A DNA stretch of 18,104 bases from Bacillota bacterium (GCA_012799115.1 JAAZLY010000270.1:1-18104); one strand, 5' to 3'. Counted from the stretch's first letter, positions 1 through 7,468 are shown. A program made the numbers and translations. Notes: generated by a model from the letters alone, not told the origin.

Positions 1-518
1 ATGTCAGTAAGGCAGTGGGGGCCGGAATGGGCCTTGCTGGTTGTCACGGTGGTATGTGCGACTCCTTTAGGGAGGATGTAGAATGGCAGTTTATGACCGG
101 TGGGCAATGGGTTTCCCACCCCGGTGGTGATGGAGTTGAGTATACGGTTCACATCCATCATGGTTCAAGCCCAATTACCCAGGGACTTGAAGACTTTGTG
201 GTCAAGAGTGAGCATTACTATCTCCACGTCGATCCAGCGATTGAAGTCTTAGCTACAACCCGCTTCCCCCATCCTGATGTATCCTTTTATCATATTTCCA
301 ACAAACCTGTAGATATGCCCGTGGCTTGGACGAAGTTTTGGGGAAATGGACGAGTCTTCTATACCTCGTTAGGGCACCACGATGATCTCTTCGACAAGAG
401 CCCTATGGCCCATAGGCTCATGAAGAACGGACTGCTCTGGGCCGGAGAAAGCAAGGAGAGGGCCAAATTGCTGGGCTTGACAACCGAGCGATTTGCCAGT
501 GACGCCAAGATGTTTTAG
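1..518 (+). CDS. ThuA-like domain protein, 3' part
   Basis: This is the C-terminal part of a ThuA (trehalose-utilization) family protein, which has a class-I glutamine-amidotransferase-like fold. The reading frame is open to the left edge (first full codon at 3), so the gene begins outside the window; the GTG at 15 is not a credible start because conserved family sequence precedes it. Visible family marks are GLAGCHGGMCDSF near the left end, MTGGQWVSHPGG at about residues 32-43 of the fragment, PITQGLEDF, YHISNKPVDMPVAW, and the late GRVFYTSLGHHDD motif. Family members are mostly of unknown biochemistry and are frequent beside sugar ABC transporters and sugar oxidoreductases in Bacillota. The next gene is a CUT1 binding protein 265 bases downstream, which suggests a role in handling a carbohydrate or its derivative. 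The family call is firm; the reaction is unknown. Confidence 0.85.
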   Translation, partial: VSKAVGAGMGLAGCHGGMCDSFREDVEWQFMTGGQWVSHPGGDGVEYTVHIHHGSSPITQGLEDFVVKSEHYYLHVDPAIEVLATTRFPHPDVSFYHISNKPVDMPVAWTKFWGNGRVFYTSLGHHDDLFDKSPMAHRLMKNGLLWAGESKERAKLLGLTTERFASDAKMF

Positions 519-530
519 TAGAGGCTTATT

Positions 531-550
531 CTCCCCTCTGGCCTGGGGAG
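531..550 (+). terminator. Possible weak terminator hairpin after the ThuA gene
   Basis: CTCCCC (531-536) pairs with GGGGAG (545-550) over an 8-nt loop, 13 bases after the ThuA stop. There is no U-tract directly behind it, so termination is doubtful; it could instead protect the 3' end of the message. Confidence 0.3.
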
Positions 551-590
551 GTGGCGATGATTCTTTATTCATGACGTATTCCAGTCAAAA

Positions 591-646
591 TTTACTATTT
601 TAGTAAAAATGACGGTTTTGAAGAGGGTTTTTAACAATGCGCATTG
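591..646. promoter_or_regulatory. Two perfect palindromes upstream of the first CUT1 operon
   Basis: TTTACTATTTTAGTAAA (591-607) is a 7-bp inverted repeat around TTT. CAATGCGCATTG (635-646) is a perfect 12-bp palindrome with a central CG. LacI-family operators are typically palindromes with a central CG, so the second is a plausible sugar-repressor site for the transporter starting at 784. No regulator gene for it lies in the window. An unused Shine-Dalgarno-like AAAGGAGGT at 696-704 lies in the same gap, with no start codon within 5-12 nt. Confidence 0.35.
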
Positions 647-728
647 AATTAATTAGAGACGCTACAAAACTCGACCTAAACTATTCTAATCAGCGAAAGG
701 AGGTAGAGGCTAGATTCAACTGTATTGA

Positions 729-757
729 TTGGGTTGTTTCAGCTTTATCTTTAGTAT
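729..757 (+). promoter_or_regulatory. Candidate sigma-A promoter for the first CUT1 operon
   Basis: TTGGGT (729-734), a 17-bp spacer and TAGTAT (752-757) lie just upstream of the binding-protein gene. Both hexamers are imperfect, and the resulting leader would be only about 20 nt, so this is tentative. Confidence 0.3.
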
Positions 758-783
758 GACAAAAAGAGAGGGAGAGAACAGTC

Positions 784-2394
784 TTGAAAAGAAGAGCTTT
801 GTGGTTTCTGCCTTTACTGTTGGTTTTCGTACTAGCAAGTGGAACAATTTTTGCCCAAAACCTAAAAGAGTTTGATGTCTTCACGGGCGAACCCTTACCA
901 GACTATCCTGGTTCGACCATCGTTGGTGACATTATCCGTGCAGAAACAGGCGTAAAGTTGAACAGAGAAGCCTTGGTAGGCGATCTCGAGACAAAAGTAG
1001 GGCTGATGATCGCCAGTGGAGACTATCCTGATATGGTGGTAGCAGCACACTTTACTAGCCTGTTGAAGGACGCCGGAGCTTTAATCCCACTCAACGACTT
1101 GATTGAGGAGCATGCTCCTAACCTGAAGCGTCTTTATGCTAATCACTGGGAAATGTTACAGCAAGAGGATGGAAACGTATACTGGTTGCCAATTCAAGCA
1201 CTTCCATACGGCCCCGATACGTCTCGTTACCCATCACTCGCCTTCTTCATGAACAAACGGGTCCTAAAGGATGCCGGTTGGCCCGAAGTTAAGACTCTTG
1301 ATCAGTACTTCCAGCTCATCGAAGACTATATGGCGAAGTATCCCACGATCAATGGCGAAAGCACCATTGGGTATCTCACACTGTTTGATGACTGGCGTAG
1401 CTTCGCAACAACGAACGTACCCCAACATCTCATGGGCTATCCCAACGAAGGTGAGTTCGTTCCAGTTATGGAGAAGGGTCGCTACGTAGTTAAGGAGTAC
1501 CATACATCTCGTACCGCCAAAGCCTATTACCAAAAGCTCAACGAAATGTACAACAAGGGTGTCGTAGATAAAGAAACCTTTATCATGAACTACGACCAAT
1601 ACATTGAAAAGTTGAGTTCTGGGCGTGTACTCGGAACGTTTAACCAGTTCTGGCAGATGCAAGAAGGTCAGAACTATCTCCTACGGGATGATCCAGAAAG
1701 CATGTTTGTTCCTCTACCAATCGTAATCGATACATTGGTGGAAGAGCGCCAACGCGATATTCCATACGTCCAACCAACACAAGGTATGGATATCACTGTA
1801 GCTTGTGATGATCCAGTTGGGGCCATCAAGTATCTTGACTACTTGATCCAAGAAGACACACAAAGGTTACTCCAATGGGGTATTGAAGGCGAGCACTACG
1901 AAGTTGATGAGAATGGCCTTTACTACCGCACACCCGAACAACTGGCTCTCTTTAGGGATCCAGACTGGGTACAAAATGTCTTTGGTAGACAGTATTTCTT
2001 CAACGCCTTCCCCAGCCTGAGGGGTCTTGACGAAAATGGAAACATGTTCTTCCCTGATACGCAACCACACTTGATTTACTCTGACAGCACCGATTCCGAA
2101 AAAGAGGTTATGGATGCGTACGGAGTTCAATCTTTCTCGGCCCTGTTCAATGAGCCGATCTTCAAGAAGTACTTCCCGCTCTGGACGATTACAATGCCAG
2201 CTGGCTCACCAGCCCATATCGAAGAGACAAGAATGAAAGACGTTCTGAATCGATATGTTCCAGAGCTCGTCATGAGTAAGCCTGAACAGTTTGAAGGAAT
2301 TTGGGCGAACTATGTCAAGGACATTAGGCCACTTATGGTTGAACAGATGAAGCTTTATCAAGAAGAGATCGATTGGCGCATGGAGAACTGGTAG
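784..2394 (+). CDS. CUT1 ABC transporter substrate-binding protein (LplA/YtcQ type)
   Basis: Extracytoplasmic solute-binding protein of 536 residues that would deliver an oligosaccharide to the permease pair encoded downstream. The N-terminus (KRR, hydrophobic stretch to about residue 23, then GTIFA|QN) is a signal-peptidase-I-type signal; there is no lipobox cysteine. Family-1-like marks include a type of MIASGDYPDMVVA segment near residue 77 and the FMNKRVLKDAGWPEVKTLDQ segment at about 156, typical of the long (about 500-residue) LplA/YtcQ group. The start is TTG at 784, preceded by a GAGGGAGAG ribosome site. A stem-loop follows directly after the stop and the LplB-like permease begins 70 bases later, so it is first in a three-gene operon. 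Substrate is not evident; relatives are linked to pectin-derived or other plant oligosaccharides (family knowledge, not visible here). Confidence 0.88.
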   Translation: MKRRALWFLPLLLVFVLASGTIFAQNLKEFDVFTGEPLPDYPGSTIVGDIIRAETGVKLNREALVGDLETKVGLMIASGDYPDMVVAAHFTSLLKDAGALIPLNDLIEEHAPNLKRLYANHWEMLQQEDGNVYWLPIQALPYGPDTSRYPSLAFFMNKRVLKDAGWPEVKTLDQYFQLIEDYMAKYPTINGESTIGYLTLFDDWRSFATTNVPQHLMGYPNEGEFVPVMEKGRYVVKEYHTSRTAKAYYQKLNEMYNKGVVDKETFIMNYDQYIEKLSSGRVLGTFNQFWQMQEGQNYLLRDDPESMFVPLPIVIDTLVEERQRDIPYVQPTQGMDITVACDDPVGAIKYLDYLIQEDTQRLLQWGIEGEHYEVDENGLYYRTPEQLALFRDPDWVQNVFGRQYFFNAFPSLRGLDENGNMFFPDTQPHLIYSDSTDSEKEVMDAYGVQSFSALFNEPIFKKYFPLWTITMPAGSPAHIEETRMKDVLNRYVPELVMSKPEQFEGIWANYVKDIRPLMVEQMKLYQEEIDWRMENW

Positions 2395-2405
2395 AATTCT
2401 CCAAG

Positions 2406-2437
2406 GTAAAAGGGGCGCTCTTGGGCACCCCTTTTAC
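2406..2437 (+). repeat. Intercistronic stem-loop between binding protein and permease
   Basis: GTAAAAGGGG (2406-2415) pairs perfectly with CCCCTTTTAC (2428-2437), and an inner GC/GC pair can extend it. The descending arm contains TTTT but no further U-tract, so it may be a partial terminator or an mRNA-stabilising hairpin that leaves binding-protein message in excess over permease message. Confidence 0.7.
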
Positions 2438-2464
2438 ACTATACTCCCAAAGTAGGTTGAGATT

Positions 2465-3406
2465 ATGAATGCATCCTTAACTTTAGCCAAACGAGGACAT
2501 GTCTTTTGGCAAAGGCTCAAACAGCAAAAAATACTAATATTGATGTCTGTACCGTTTTTGATTCATATTGTCATTTTTAAATATATCCCAATCTGGGGTT
2601 GGCTCATGGCCTTTCAAAACTATTGGCCTGGAAAACCCATTCTTCAACAGACCTGGGTAGGATTGGAGAACTTCAGGCTTCTGTTTGATGATGTCGTTTT
2701 CTATGAAGTCTTGAGAAATACTCTAGCGATGAGTGTGATCAAGTTAGTCATGGGAACCGTTAGTTCGATCGCCTTGGCCCTCATGCTCAATGAAGTTCGA
2801 AAGATTAGGTTCAAGAAGGCAGCCCAGACGATATCGTATTTGCCCCACTTTATATCCTGGGTCGTTGCAGCGAACTTGGTAAGGGATGCCCTATCTACAG
2901 ACGGGGGTGTCGTTAACAGGGCCTTGATGAGCTTGCGCATCATTAAGGAACCTATCATGTTCTTGGGTATACCGACACTGTTTTGGTGGGTCATCGGCTT
3001 CTCTCACGTCTGGAAAGAGGTTGGTTGGGGAGCCATTATCTACCTGGCCGCGATCGCAGGAATTGACCCCGCATTATACGAGGCGGCCAAGATTGACGGG
3101 GCCGGCAGACTGAAACAGATCTGGTATATTACCATACCCTCCATTCGGCCCACCATTAGCATTCTGTTGATCATGAACATGGGTTACTTGATGAGCTCAG
3201 GCTTTGAACAGCAGTATTTGCTCCAAAACGGGCGAGTGATCGACTATGCTAGAGTATTTACCATTTACGAACTCGACTACGGGATCAAAATGATGCGCTA
3301 CTCCTTCGCTACCGCGGTTGGTATTTTCCGAAGCGTTGTCAGCTTAATCCTTGTATTTTCAACAAACCAACTAGCCAAGCGATGGGGCCAAGAAAGATTG
3401 GTATAG
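2465..3406 (+). CDS. lplB: CUT1 ABC transporter permease, LplB-like
   Basis: Inner-membrane permease of 313 residues, one half of the channel for the sugar bound by the upstream protein. After a charged N-terminus (to about residue 21) come roughly six hydrophobic segments, beginning ILILMSVPFLIHIVIF. The cytoplasmic EAA loop that docks the ATPase is clear: YEAAKIDGAGRLKQIWYITIP with the first E at residue 206. The GWLMAFQNY segment near residue 45 and the closing FSTNQLAKRWG are typical of the LplB/YteP group. The ATG at 2465 is preceded by AGGTTGAG. The second permease gene follows after 37 bases. No ATPase gene is in the operon. Gene symbol reflects family resemblance, not proven substrate. 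Confidence 0.88.
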   Translation: MNASLTLAKRGHVFWQRLKQQKILILMSVPFLIHIVIFKYIPIWGWLMAFQNYWPGKPILQQTWVGLENFRLLFDDVVFYEVLRNTLAMSVIKLVMGTVSSIALALMLNEVRKIRFKKAAQTISYLPHFISWVVAANLVRDALSTDGGVVNRALMSLRIIKEPIMFLGIPTLFWWVIGFSHVWKEVGWGAIIYLAAIAGIDPALYEAAKIDGAGRLKQIWYITIPSIRPTISILLIMNMGYLMSSGFEQQYLLQNGRVIDYARVFTIYELDYGIKMMRYSFATAVGIFRSVVSLILVFSTNQLAKRWGQERLV

Positions 3407-3443
3407 GCCTAATGAGTTGTGAATCAATGCGGGGGTGTAAAGA

Positions 3444-4349
3444 ATGAACAGATTCCGGGATAAACGCTGGGAAGACATTTTTTTAGATACATTTATCTAT
3501 CTAAGTCTAATCTTCCTGATCATCGTTACCCTTTATCCCTTCCTTAATACGCTAGCAGTCTCGTTCAACGATGCTGTTGATAGTTCCAGAGGGGGGATTC
3601 ATCTATGGCCAAGGAAGTTTACTCTCTATAATTACGAAACGCTACTCACCCGTACCCAGATCTACCGTGCTTCTATGGTGTCTGTGGCTCGGACGGTGCT
3701 ATCGACCGCTTTGTGTACGTTCTCCACAGCGATGGTCGCATATACCATTAGTCGTAGAGAGTTTGTTCTGCGGAGGATCATTTCCTTTATCTATGTCCTT
3801 ACCATGTATATTGACGGAGGCCTAGTGCCTACCTACTTCTTAATCCGCGCCTTAGGATTAACCAACAATTTTTGGGTCTATGTGCTACCAGGTCTGGTAT
3901 CGGCCTTCAACCTGATCGTGATTCGAACGTACATCAGTGGCCTACCTGATAGCTTTATTGAATCTGCAAGAATTGACGGAGCGGGTGAGTTTACAATTTT
4001 CCTTCGGATCATCTTGCCGCTGTGTAAACCAGTCTTAGCTACGATAGCCCTTTTTGTGGCAGTTGATAACTGGAATGCCTGGTTTGACACATTCCTTTAC
4101 AACTCAGCTAATCCCGCACTGAGCACATTACAGTACGAGCTGATGAAGGTACTGCAGAGCGCGAATACGATGTCTGGATCGCTCCTACAAGCTCTATCCA
4201 GAGCTGCTGCTGGTACGTCTAATACTGTCACTCCCAGAGCTATTCGTGCGACCATGACAGTCATCGTCAGCGTGCCGATTATCATTGTCTATCCCTTCCT
4301 GCAGAAGTACTTTGTCCACGGTCTGACACTAGGGGGCATTAAAGAATAG
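3444..4349 (+). CDS. ytcP: CUT1 ABC transporter permease, YtcP/LplC-like
   Basis: Second membrane half of the CUT1 transporter, 301 residues. It opens with a conserved DTFIYLSLIFLIIVTLYPFLN transmembrane segment preceded by charged residues, has a typical SFNDAVDSSRGGIHLWPR periplasmic stretch, and carries the EAA loop as ESARIDGAGEFTIFLRIILP (E at residue 173). The C-terminus FVHGLTLGGIKE is the family's usual ending. The ATG at 3444 follows a GGGGGTG ribosome site at good spacing. It is the last gene of its operon: a strong rho-independent terminator starts 13 bases after the stop. The heterodimer would need an MsmX/UgpC-type ATPase encoded elsewhere. Confidence 0.88.
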   Translation: MNRFRDKRWEDIFLDTFIYLSLIFLIIVTLYPFLNTLAVSFNDAVDSSRGGIHLWPRKFTLYNYETLLTRTQIYRASMVSVARTVLSTALCTFSTAMVAYTISRREFVLRRIISFIYVLTMYIDGGLVPTYFLIRALGLTNNFWVYVLPGLVSAFNLIVIRTYISGLPDSFIESARIDGAGEFTIFLRIILPLCKPVLATIALFVAVDNWNAWFDTFLYNSANPALSTLQYELMKVLQSANTMSGSLLQALSRAAAGTSNTVTPRAIRATMTVIVSVPIIIVYPFLQKYFVHGLTLGGIKE

Positions 4350-4362
4350 GATGAAGGAGAAG

Positions 4363-4399
4363 AAGCACCAGTCCGCTTATGGCAGATTGGTGCTTTTTT
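4363..4399 (+). terminator. Rho-independent terminator of the first CUT1 operon
   Basis: AAGCACCAGTC (4363-4373) pairs with GATTGGTGCTT (4385-4395), an 11-bp stem with one G-U pair, an 11-nt loop and TTTTTT at 4394-4399. Confidence 0.9.
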
Positions 4400-4426
4400 G
4401 CGTATGTACAAGGTCCGTGCTATATT
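4398..4426 (+). promoter_or_regulatory. Candidate sigma-A promoter for the CPBP protease gene
   Basis: TTGCGT (4398-4403), a 17-bp spacer and TATATT (4421-4426). The -35 box begins inside the U-tract of the upstream terminator, so the old unit ends where the next begins. It supports the CPBP gene being transcribed separately from the sugar operon. Confidence 0.45.
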
Positions 4427-4456
4427 AATGGTAATCTAAGAAGAGAAGGGGAGCGT

Positions 4457-5119
4457 ATGAGTAGAGTAGACCAGCCAAAATCCATCGCTAAAGCCACCTA
4501 CATCATGTTTTATGCAATCATCGCTGTTTGGATCGGTGCATGGATCCTAAAAATCCAGTTGGGGACAGGTATCCCGTGGTTGGATACGAGTCAAGGGGGA
4601 TTCGTCTATTGGTCCATTGCCAAGGTTATCATCTGGATCATTCCTGCTCTTTGGCTCCTTAAGATGTCCGGGCGTACAATCCGCACTACACTGAATCTTT
4701 CAAACTGGAAGAGTTGGCTGGGTTGGGGAAGTGGTCTAGGTATGTTGATTGCAGTCACAGGGATCGTCCCAAATTACCTTCTTGGACATCCGATCTTACC
4801 CACAGAGTTTAGCTTCCCCCTTCTCAACGTGGTCCTCATTGCTCCGACTCTGGAGGAGTTCCTCATGCGAGGGGCGATTTTAGGTAACCTCCAGCTACGC
4901 TACTCCTTCTGGACAGCTAATGTCATTACTTCACTGATGTTTGTGATTCTCCATATACCAGGGTGGTATTTCATGGGGGTGCTACTGGATAACTTGGCGC
5001 AACCAATTGGTGGTGCATTCTCCATCGTCCTTGTTAGTCTAGCCTTTGGCTATGCAACGCATCGTTCTCGTTCTGTTATGGGTGGTGTCTTGTGTCATTT
5101 CTTGAACAATCTGTTCTAA
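4457..5119 (+). CDS. CPBP-family intramembrane metalloprotease (Abi/CAAX type)
   Basis: Polytopic membrane protein of 220 residues in the CPBP (CAAX protease and bacteriocin-processing) family. Family motifs are present: EEFLMR (EExxxR, E133-E134-R138), the histidine of LHIPGW (H166), and the C-terminal HxxxN motif HFLNN (H214, N218). These are the residues proposed to form the active site of this intramembrane glutamic/metalloprotease family. Hydrophobic segments surround them. I chose ATG 4457 because AGAAGGGGAG lies just before it; the longer frame from 4379 would begin inside the preceding terminator. Family roles in Bacillota include processing or self-immunity to bacteriocins, but the substrate is unknown. 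The neighbouring SdpR/SdpI unit also belongs to a bacteriocin-immunity family, which makes an envelope-defence role attractive (inference). Confidence 0.88.
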   Translation: MSRVDQPKSIAKATYIMFYAIIAVWIGAWILKIQLGTGIPWLDTSQGGFVYWSIAKVIIWIIPALWLLKMSGRTIRTTLNLSNWKSWLGWGSGLGMLIAVTGIVPNYLLGHPILPTEFSFPLLNVVLIAPTLEEFLMRGAILGNLQLRYSFWTANVITSLMFVILHIPGWYFMGVLLDNLAQPIGGAFSIVLVSLAFGYATHRSRSVMGGVLCHFLNNLF

Positions 5120-5133
5120 TACTTGCCTGGTAT

Positions 5134-5159
5134 TCTATTTCGAAGAATATCTAAATTCT
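5134..5159. promoter_or_regulatory. Candidate SdpR operator, upstream site
   Basis: TCTATTTCGA (5134-5143), 6-nt spacer, TCTAAATTCT (5150-5159). It has the same 10-6-10 layout as the site at 5190-5215, with half-sites matching 9/10 and 7/10. It ends two bases before the -35 box. Confidence 0.45.
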
Positions 5160-5161
5160 CC

Positions 5162-5190
5162 TTGAACCGATATTGCCCTTGTGCTACAAT
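5162..5190 (+). promoter_or_regulatory. Sigma-A promoter of the sdpR-sdpI unit
   Basis: TTGAAC (5162-5167), a 17-bp spacer and TACAAT (5185-5190), close to consensus at both boxes. It is flanked by two like inverted repeats, as expected for an autorepressed promoter. Confidence 0.75.
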
Positions 5191-5215
5191 CTATTTAGAT
5201 TAACTTCTAAATAGA
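5190..5215. promoter_or_regulatory. Candidate SdpR operator, downstream site
   Basis: Perfect inverted repeat TCTATTTAGA (5190-5199), spacer TTAACT, TCTAAATAGA (5206-5215). It overlaps the last base of the -10 box and covers the expected transcription start, so a bound ArsR-family dimer would block the promoter. Confidence 0.6.
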
Positions 5216-5226
5216 AAGGGTGAGGC

Positions 5227-5514
5227 ATGATGAGCTTTCCCGAAACGTTCAAAGCATTAGCAGATCCTATACGGCGGGAAATCCTGACTTTGCTCAAAGA
5301 TGGGCGGATGTCTGCTGGAGATATAGGGCACCACTTTGATCTTGCTGGTGCTACCATTTCCTATCATCTCTCCCAACTCAAGAAGGCTAACTTAGTCTTT
5401 GAGACAAAGCACAAAAATTACGTCTACTATGAGCTCAACATATCAGTGTTTGAAGAAATCATGCTCTGGCTGGCCCAGTTCAAGGAGGGGGTACATGATG
5501 AAAACAAAAAGTAA
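5227..5514 (+). CDS. sdpR: SdpR-like ArsR-family transcriptional repressor
   Basis: Winged-helix regulator of 95 residues closely resembling SdpR of Bacillus subtilis, the autorepressor of the sdpRI immunity operon. It opens with the classic FKALADPIRREILTLLK helix, then MSAGDIGHHFDLAGATISYHLSQLKKANLV (helix-turn-helix, about residues 29-58) and a YVYYELN wing. No cysteine metal-binding motif is present, consistent with the SdpR subgroup, which senses through sequestration by the membrane protein SdpI rather than by metal (known for the family). Start is the first of two ATGs, behind AAAGGGTGAGG. The sdpI start lies inside its 3' end, so the two are translationally coupled. The promoter and inverted repeats upstream fit autoregulation. 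Confidence 0.88.
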   Translation: MMSFPETFKALADPIRREILTLLKDGRMSAGDIGHHFDLAGATISYHLSQLKKANLVFETKHKNYVYYELNISVFEEIMLWLAQFKEGVHDENKK

Positions 5515-6154
5515 TCGCACGATCTTGATTCTTACGTCTTTGGTATGCATACTACCATTGATCATGTCGCTAGTTGTCTATCAGGACCTGCCTGATCAAA
5601 TCGCGATTCATTGGGATGGGTCAGGGAACCCTGATAACTTTGCACCTAAAGCGTTGGCTGCCTTTGGATTGCCCTTCCTGTTCCTGGGTATTAATCTTTT
5701 TTCGAAACTTGTATTGTACAATGATCCAAAACGTGCTTATACATCGCAGGCCATGCAGATCTTTGCTACTTGGCTTCCTCCCCTGTTGTCTGTTGTAGCG
5801 ATTCCCATTACGCTCTTGATTGCTCTGGGAAGCCCAATTCCAATCACCCTTGTATTTCCGGTCATAATCGGTCTCGTGCTCATTGTGGCAGGCAATTACT
5901 TGCCAAAGAACAGGCAAAACTACACCCTGGGTATCAAGCTTCCCTGGACTCTAAATGATCCTGACAATTGGAACAAGACGCATCGCTTGGCTGGGTATTT
6001 GTATATCTTGGCAGGACTTATTATGATTGGCGGAGCATTTGTCTCTAGAGGTTTTCGGACCATCAATGGAGTCAGCCTAACTGTTGTACTTGTGATTGTA
6101 GTTTTCATAGCCCCGCGACTTTACTCCTATTTATTGTACAAAAGAGCAGGTTAG
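5495..6154 (+). CDS. sdpI: SdpI-family membrane immunity/signal protein (DUF1648 + SdpI)
   Basis: Membrane protein of 219 residues with the DUF1648 N-terminal domain and an SdpI C-terminal domain. In B. subtilis, SdpI gives immunity to the SdpC killing toxin and holds the repressor SdpR at the membrane. Seen here: a first transmembrane segment at about residues 10-26, then the DUF1648 signature LPDQIAIHWDGSGNPDNFAPK, then several hydrophobic segments; the SdpI part includes YTLGIKLPWTLNDPDNWNKTHRLAGY (quoted in overlap: GIKLPWTL, NWNKTHRLAG). I chose ATG 5495 because AAGGAGGGGG (5482-5491) precedes it; this overlaps sdpR by 20 bases. Upstream in-frame codons belong to an out-of-frame shadow of sdpR. 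No SdpC-like toxin gene is in the window, so it may protect against foreign toxins or sense envelope stress. Confidence 0.88.
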   Translation: MMKTKSNRTILILTSLVCILPLIMSLVVYQDLPDQIAIHWDGSGNPDNFAPKALAAFGLPFLFLGINLFSKLVLYNDPKRAYTSQAMQIFATWLPPLLSVVAIPITLLIALGSPIPITLVFPVIIGLVLIVAGNYLPKNRQNYTLGIKLPWTLNDPDNWNKTHRLAGYLYILAGLIMIGGAFVSRGFRTINGVSLTVVLVIVVFIAPRLYSYLLYKRAG

Positions 6155-6192
6155 AGGCTTAGAGAATACAAAAAGAAGGAAGTGTATCTAAG

Positions 6193-6444
6193 ATGATACC
6201 AATCAACATGTCCCGGGAAGATAAGGTTAAGATTATGGAGCACATCATAACGTACTTCGCTGAAGAGCGAGATGAAACCATTGGTAACCTGGCCGCAGAG
6301 CATTTCCTAGACTTTATGATTGGCGAGGTTGGCCCCTACATCTACAATCGGGCGATCTACGATGCTCGCCAGATGGTGGATGGGCGGTTTGCACAGCTCG
6401 ACGAGGATCTTTATACTTTGGAAAAACCCATACGAACAAGATAG
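6193..6444 (+). CDS. DUF2164 family small protein
   Basis: Soluble protein of 83 residues matching the DUF2164 pattern: SREDKVKIMEHIITYFAEERDETIG, LAAEHFLDFMIGEVGPYIYN (the EIGPYIYN-like core), then AIYDARQMVDGR and a DLYTLEKP tail. No catalytic motif is apparent and no function is established for the family. It has a ribosome site AGAAGGAAG somewhat far (about 10 nt) from the ATG. It starts 38 bases after sdpI and no terminator separates them, so it is probably the third gene of that unit. It is followed by the strong hairpin shared with the convergent CUT2 operon. Confidence 0.8.
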   Translation: MIPINMSREDKVKIMEHIITYFAEERDETIGNLAAEHFLDFMIGEVGPYIYNRAIYDARQMVDGRFAQLDEDLYTLEKPIRTR

Positions 6445-6452
6445 TGTCTCAA

Positions 6453-6495
6453 AAAGAGCCCCGGGATCACCCGGGGCTTCAGATTTGGGCTCTTT
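6453..6495 (-). terminator. Terminator between convergent DUF2164 and CUT2 permease genes
   Basis: AGCCCCGGG (6457-6465) pairs perfectly with CCCGGGGCT (6470-6478) over a 4-nt loop. Read on the minus strand it is followed by CTTTTT, a good terminator for the CUT2 operon. On the plus strand, AAAGAGCCC (6453-6461) can instead pair with GGGCTCTTT (6487-6495), giving a weaker terminator for the opposing unit. Confidence 0.85.
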
Positions 6496-7447
6496 AGCGC
6501 TTTTCCCTCGATGACAAGGTGCTGAACCACACTGCAGAAATTAGCACAATACCGATGATTAACTCGATTAAGTAAGCACTGGTACCCATCAAGACTAGGC
6601 CATTGCGGACGACCCCCATAAACAGCGTACCAATGAAGGCGCCGGCTATGGTGCCAACACCACCAAACATGGATGTTCCACCTATGACTGTTGAGGCAAT
6701 GACTGTTAGTTCCATGCCTTGACCTGCAGTTGGAGTGACACCACGTAGGTATGCCATTTGAATGATACTAGCTAACGCCGTTGCTACGCCAATCAAAACA
6801 AAGTTAGTAATTCGAATCCGATCTGTACTGATTCCCGAAAGACGCGATGCCTCTTCGTTCCCACCGGTGGCATATACCTTGAAACCATAACTCGTCTTAT
6901 GAAGGATGAATCCGGCCACAATAGTCGTAGCCACAAACCACAAGGCGGGTACCGGAAGGTTCAAGAATGTACGGGCACCAGTGACGTTGTAAAAAGAATC
7001 GGGAAGGCGCACAGAGGCTGGCGAACCGCCAGAGATGACCAGGGCCAAGCTTCGATAGATCATCTGTGTACCGAGGGTGACAATGAAGGGTGGAAGCATT
7101 CCCTTGACCGTGACCACTCCATTAACCAGCCCAAGGAATGCACCGGCAAAAAGGCCGACCAGACTCGCCAGCCAGATACTCATCCCATTTTGGAACAAGA
7201 TCGCCACAATCATGCCTACTGCTGCAAATGTTGATCCGACTGAAAGATCGATGTCAGTAGAAATAATAATCATGGTCATGAACATGACGATTAGGCCGGT
7301 AATAGAGACTTGCCGCAAAATGTTAAGCATATTTGGCACGGTGAAAAATGTATTCGTCGCAAAGGAGAAAAACATGCAGAGGACGACAAATGCACCGAGC
7401 ACACCGATTTCGCGCCGAGTTCTCAGCGTTCCTAGGAATTCTTTCAT
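6494..7447 (-). CDS. CUT2 ABC transporter permease (RbsC type)
   Basis: Inner-membrane permease of 317 residues in the RbsC/XylH/AraH group. It forms the homodimeric channel of a simple-sugar importer. Typical segments are FFTVPNMLNILRQVSITGLI, IIISTDIDLSVGSTFA (the conserved DLSVG motif), VTVKGMLPPFIVTLGTQMI, the cytoplasmic NEEASRLSGI coupling loop, and GGTSMFGGVGTIAGAFIGTL. I prefer the ATG at 7447: AAAGGGG lies 9 nt from it but is flush against the in-frame TTG at 7456. It begins about 20 bases after the ATPase gene and is last in the operon, ending in a shared terminator. It looks intact, unlike the binding-protein gene of the same operon. Confidence 0.9.
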   Translation of the reverse strand: MKEFLGTLRTRREIGVLGAFVVLCMFFSFATNTFFTVPNMLNILRQVSITGLIVMFMTMIIISTDIDLSVGSTFAAVGMIVAILFQNGMSIWLASLVGLFAGAFLGLVNGVVTVKGMLPPFIVTLGTQMIYRSLALVISGGSPASVRLPDSFYNVTGARTFLNLPVPALWFVATTIVAGFILHKTSYGFKVYATGGNEEASRLSGISTDRIRITNFVLIGVATALASIIQMAYLRGVTPTAGQGMELTVIASTVIGGTSMFGGVGTIAGAFIGTLFMGVVRNGLVLMGTSAYLIELIIGIVLISAVWFSTLSSREKR

Positions 7448-7468
7448 CGCAATCAACCCCTTTTCTGC

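Noticed and set aside
4379..4456. N-terminal extension of the CPBP protease
   Set aside because: The start codon falls inside the preceding terminator hairpin; ATG 4457 has a good ribosome site.
5399..5494. N-terminal extension of SdpI
   Set aside because: Those codons are sdpR sequence read in another frame; AAGGAGGGGG marks ATG 5495.
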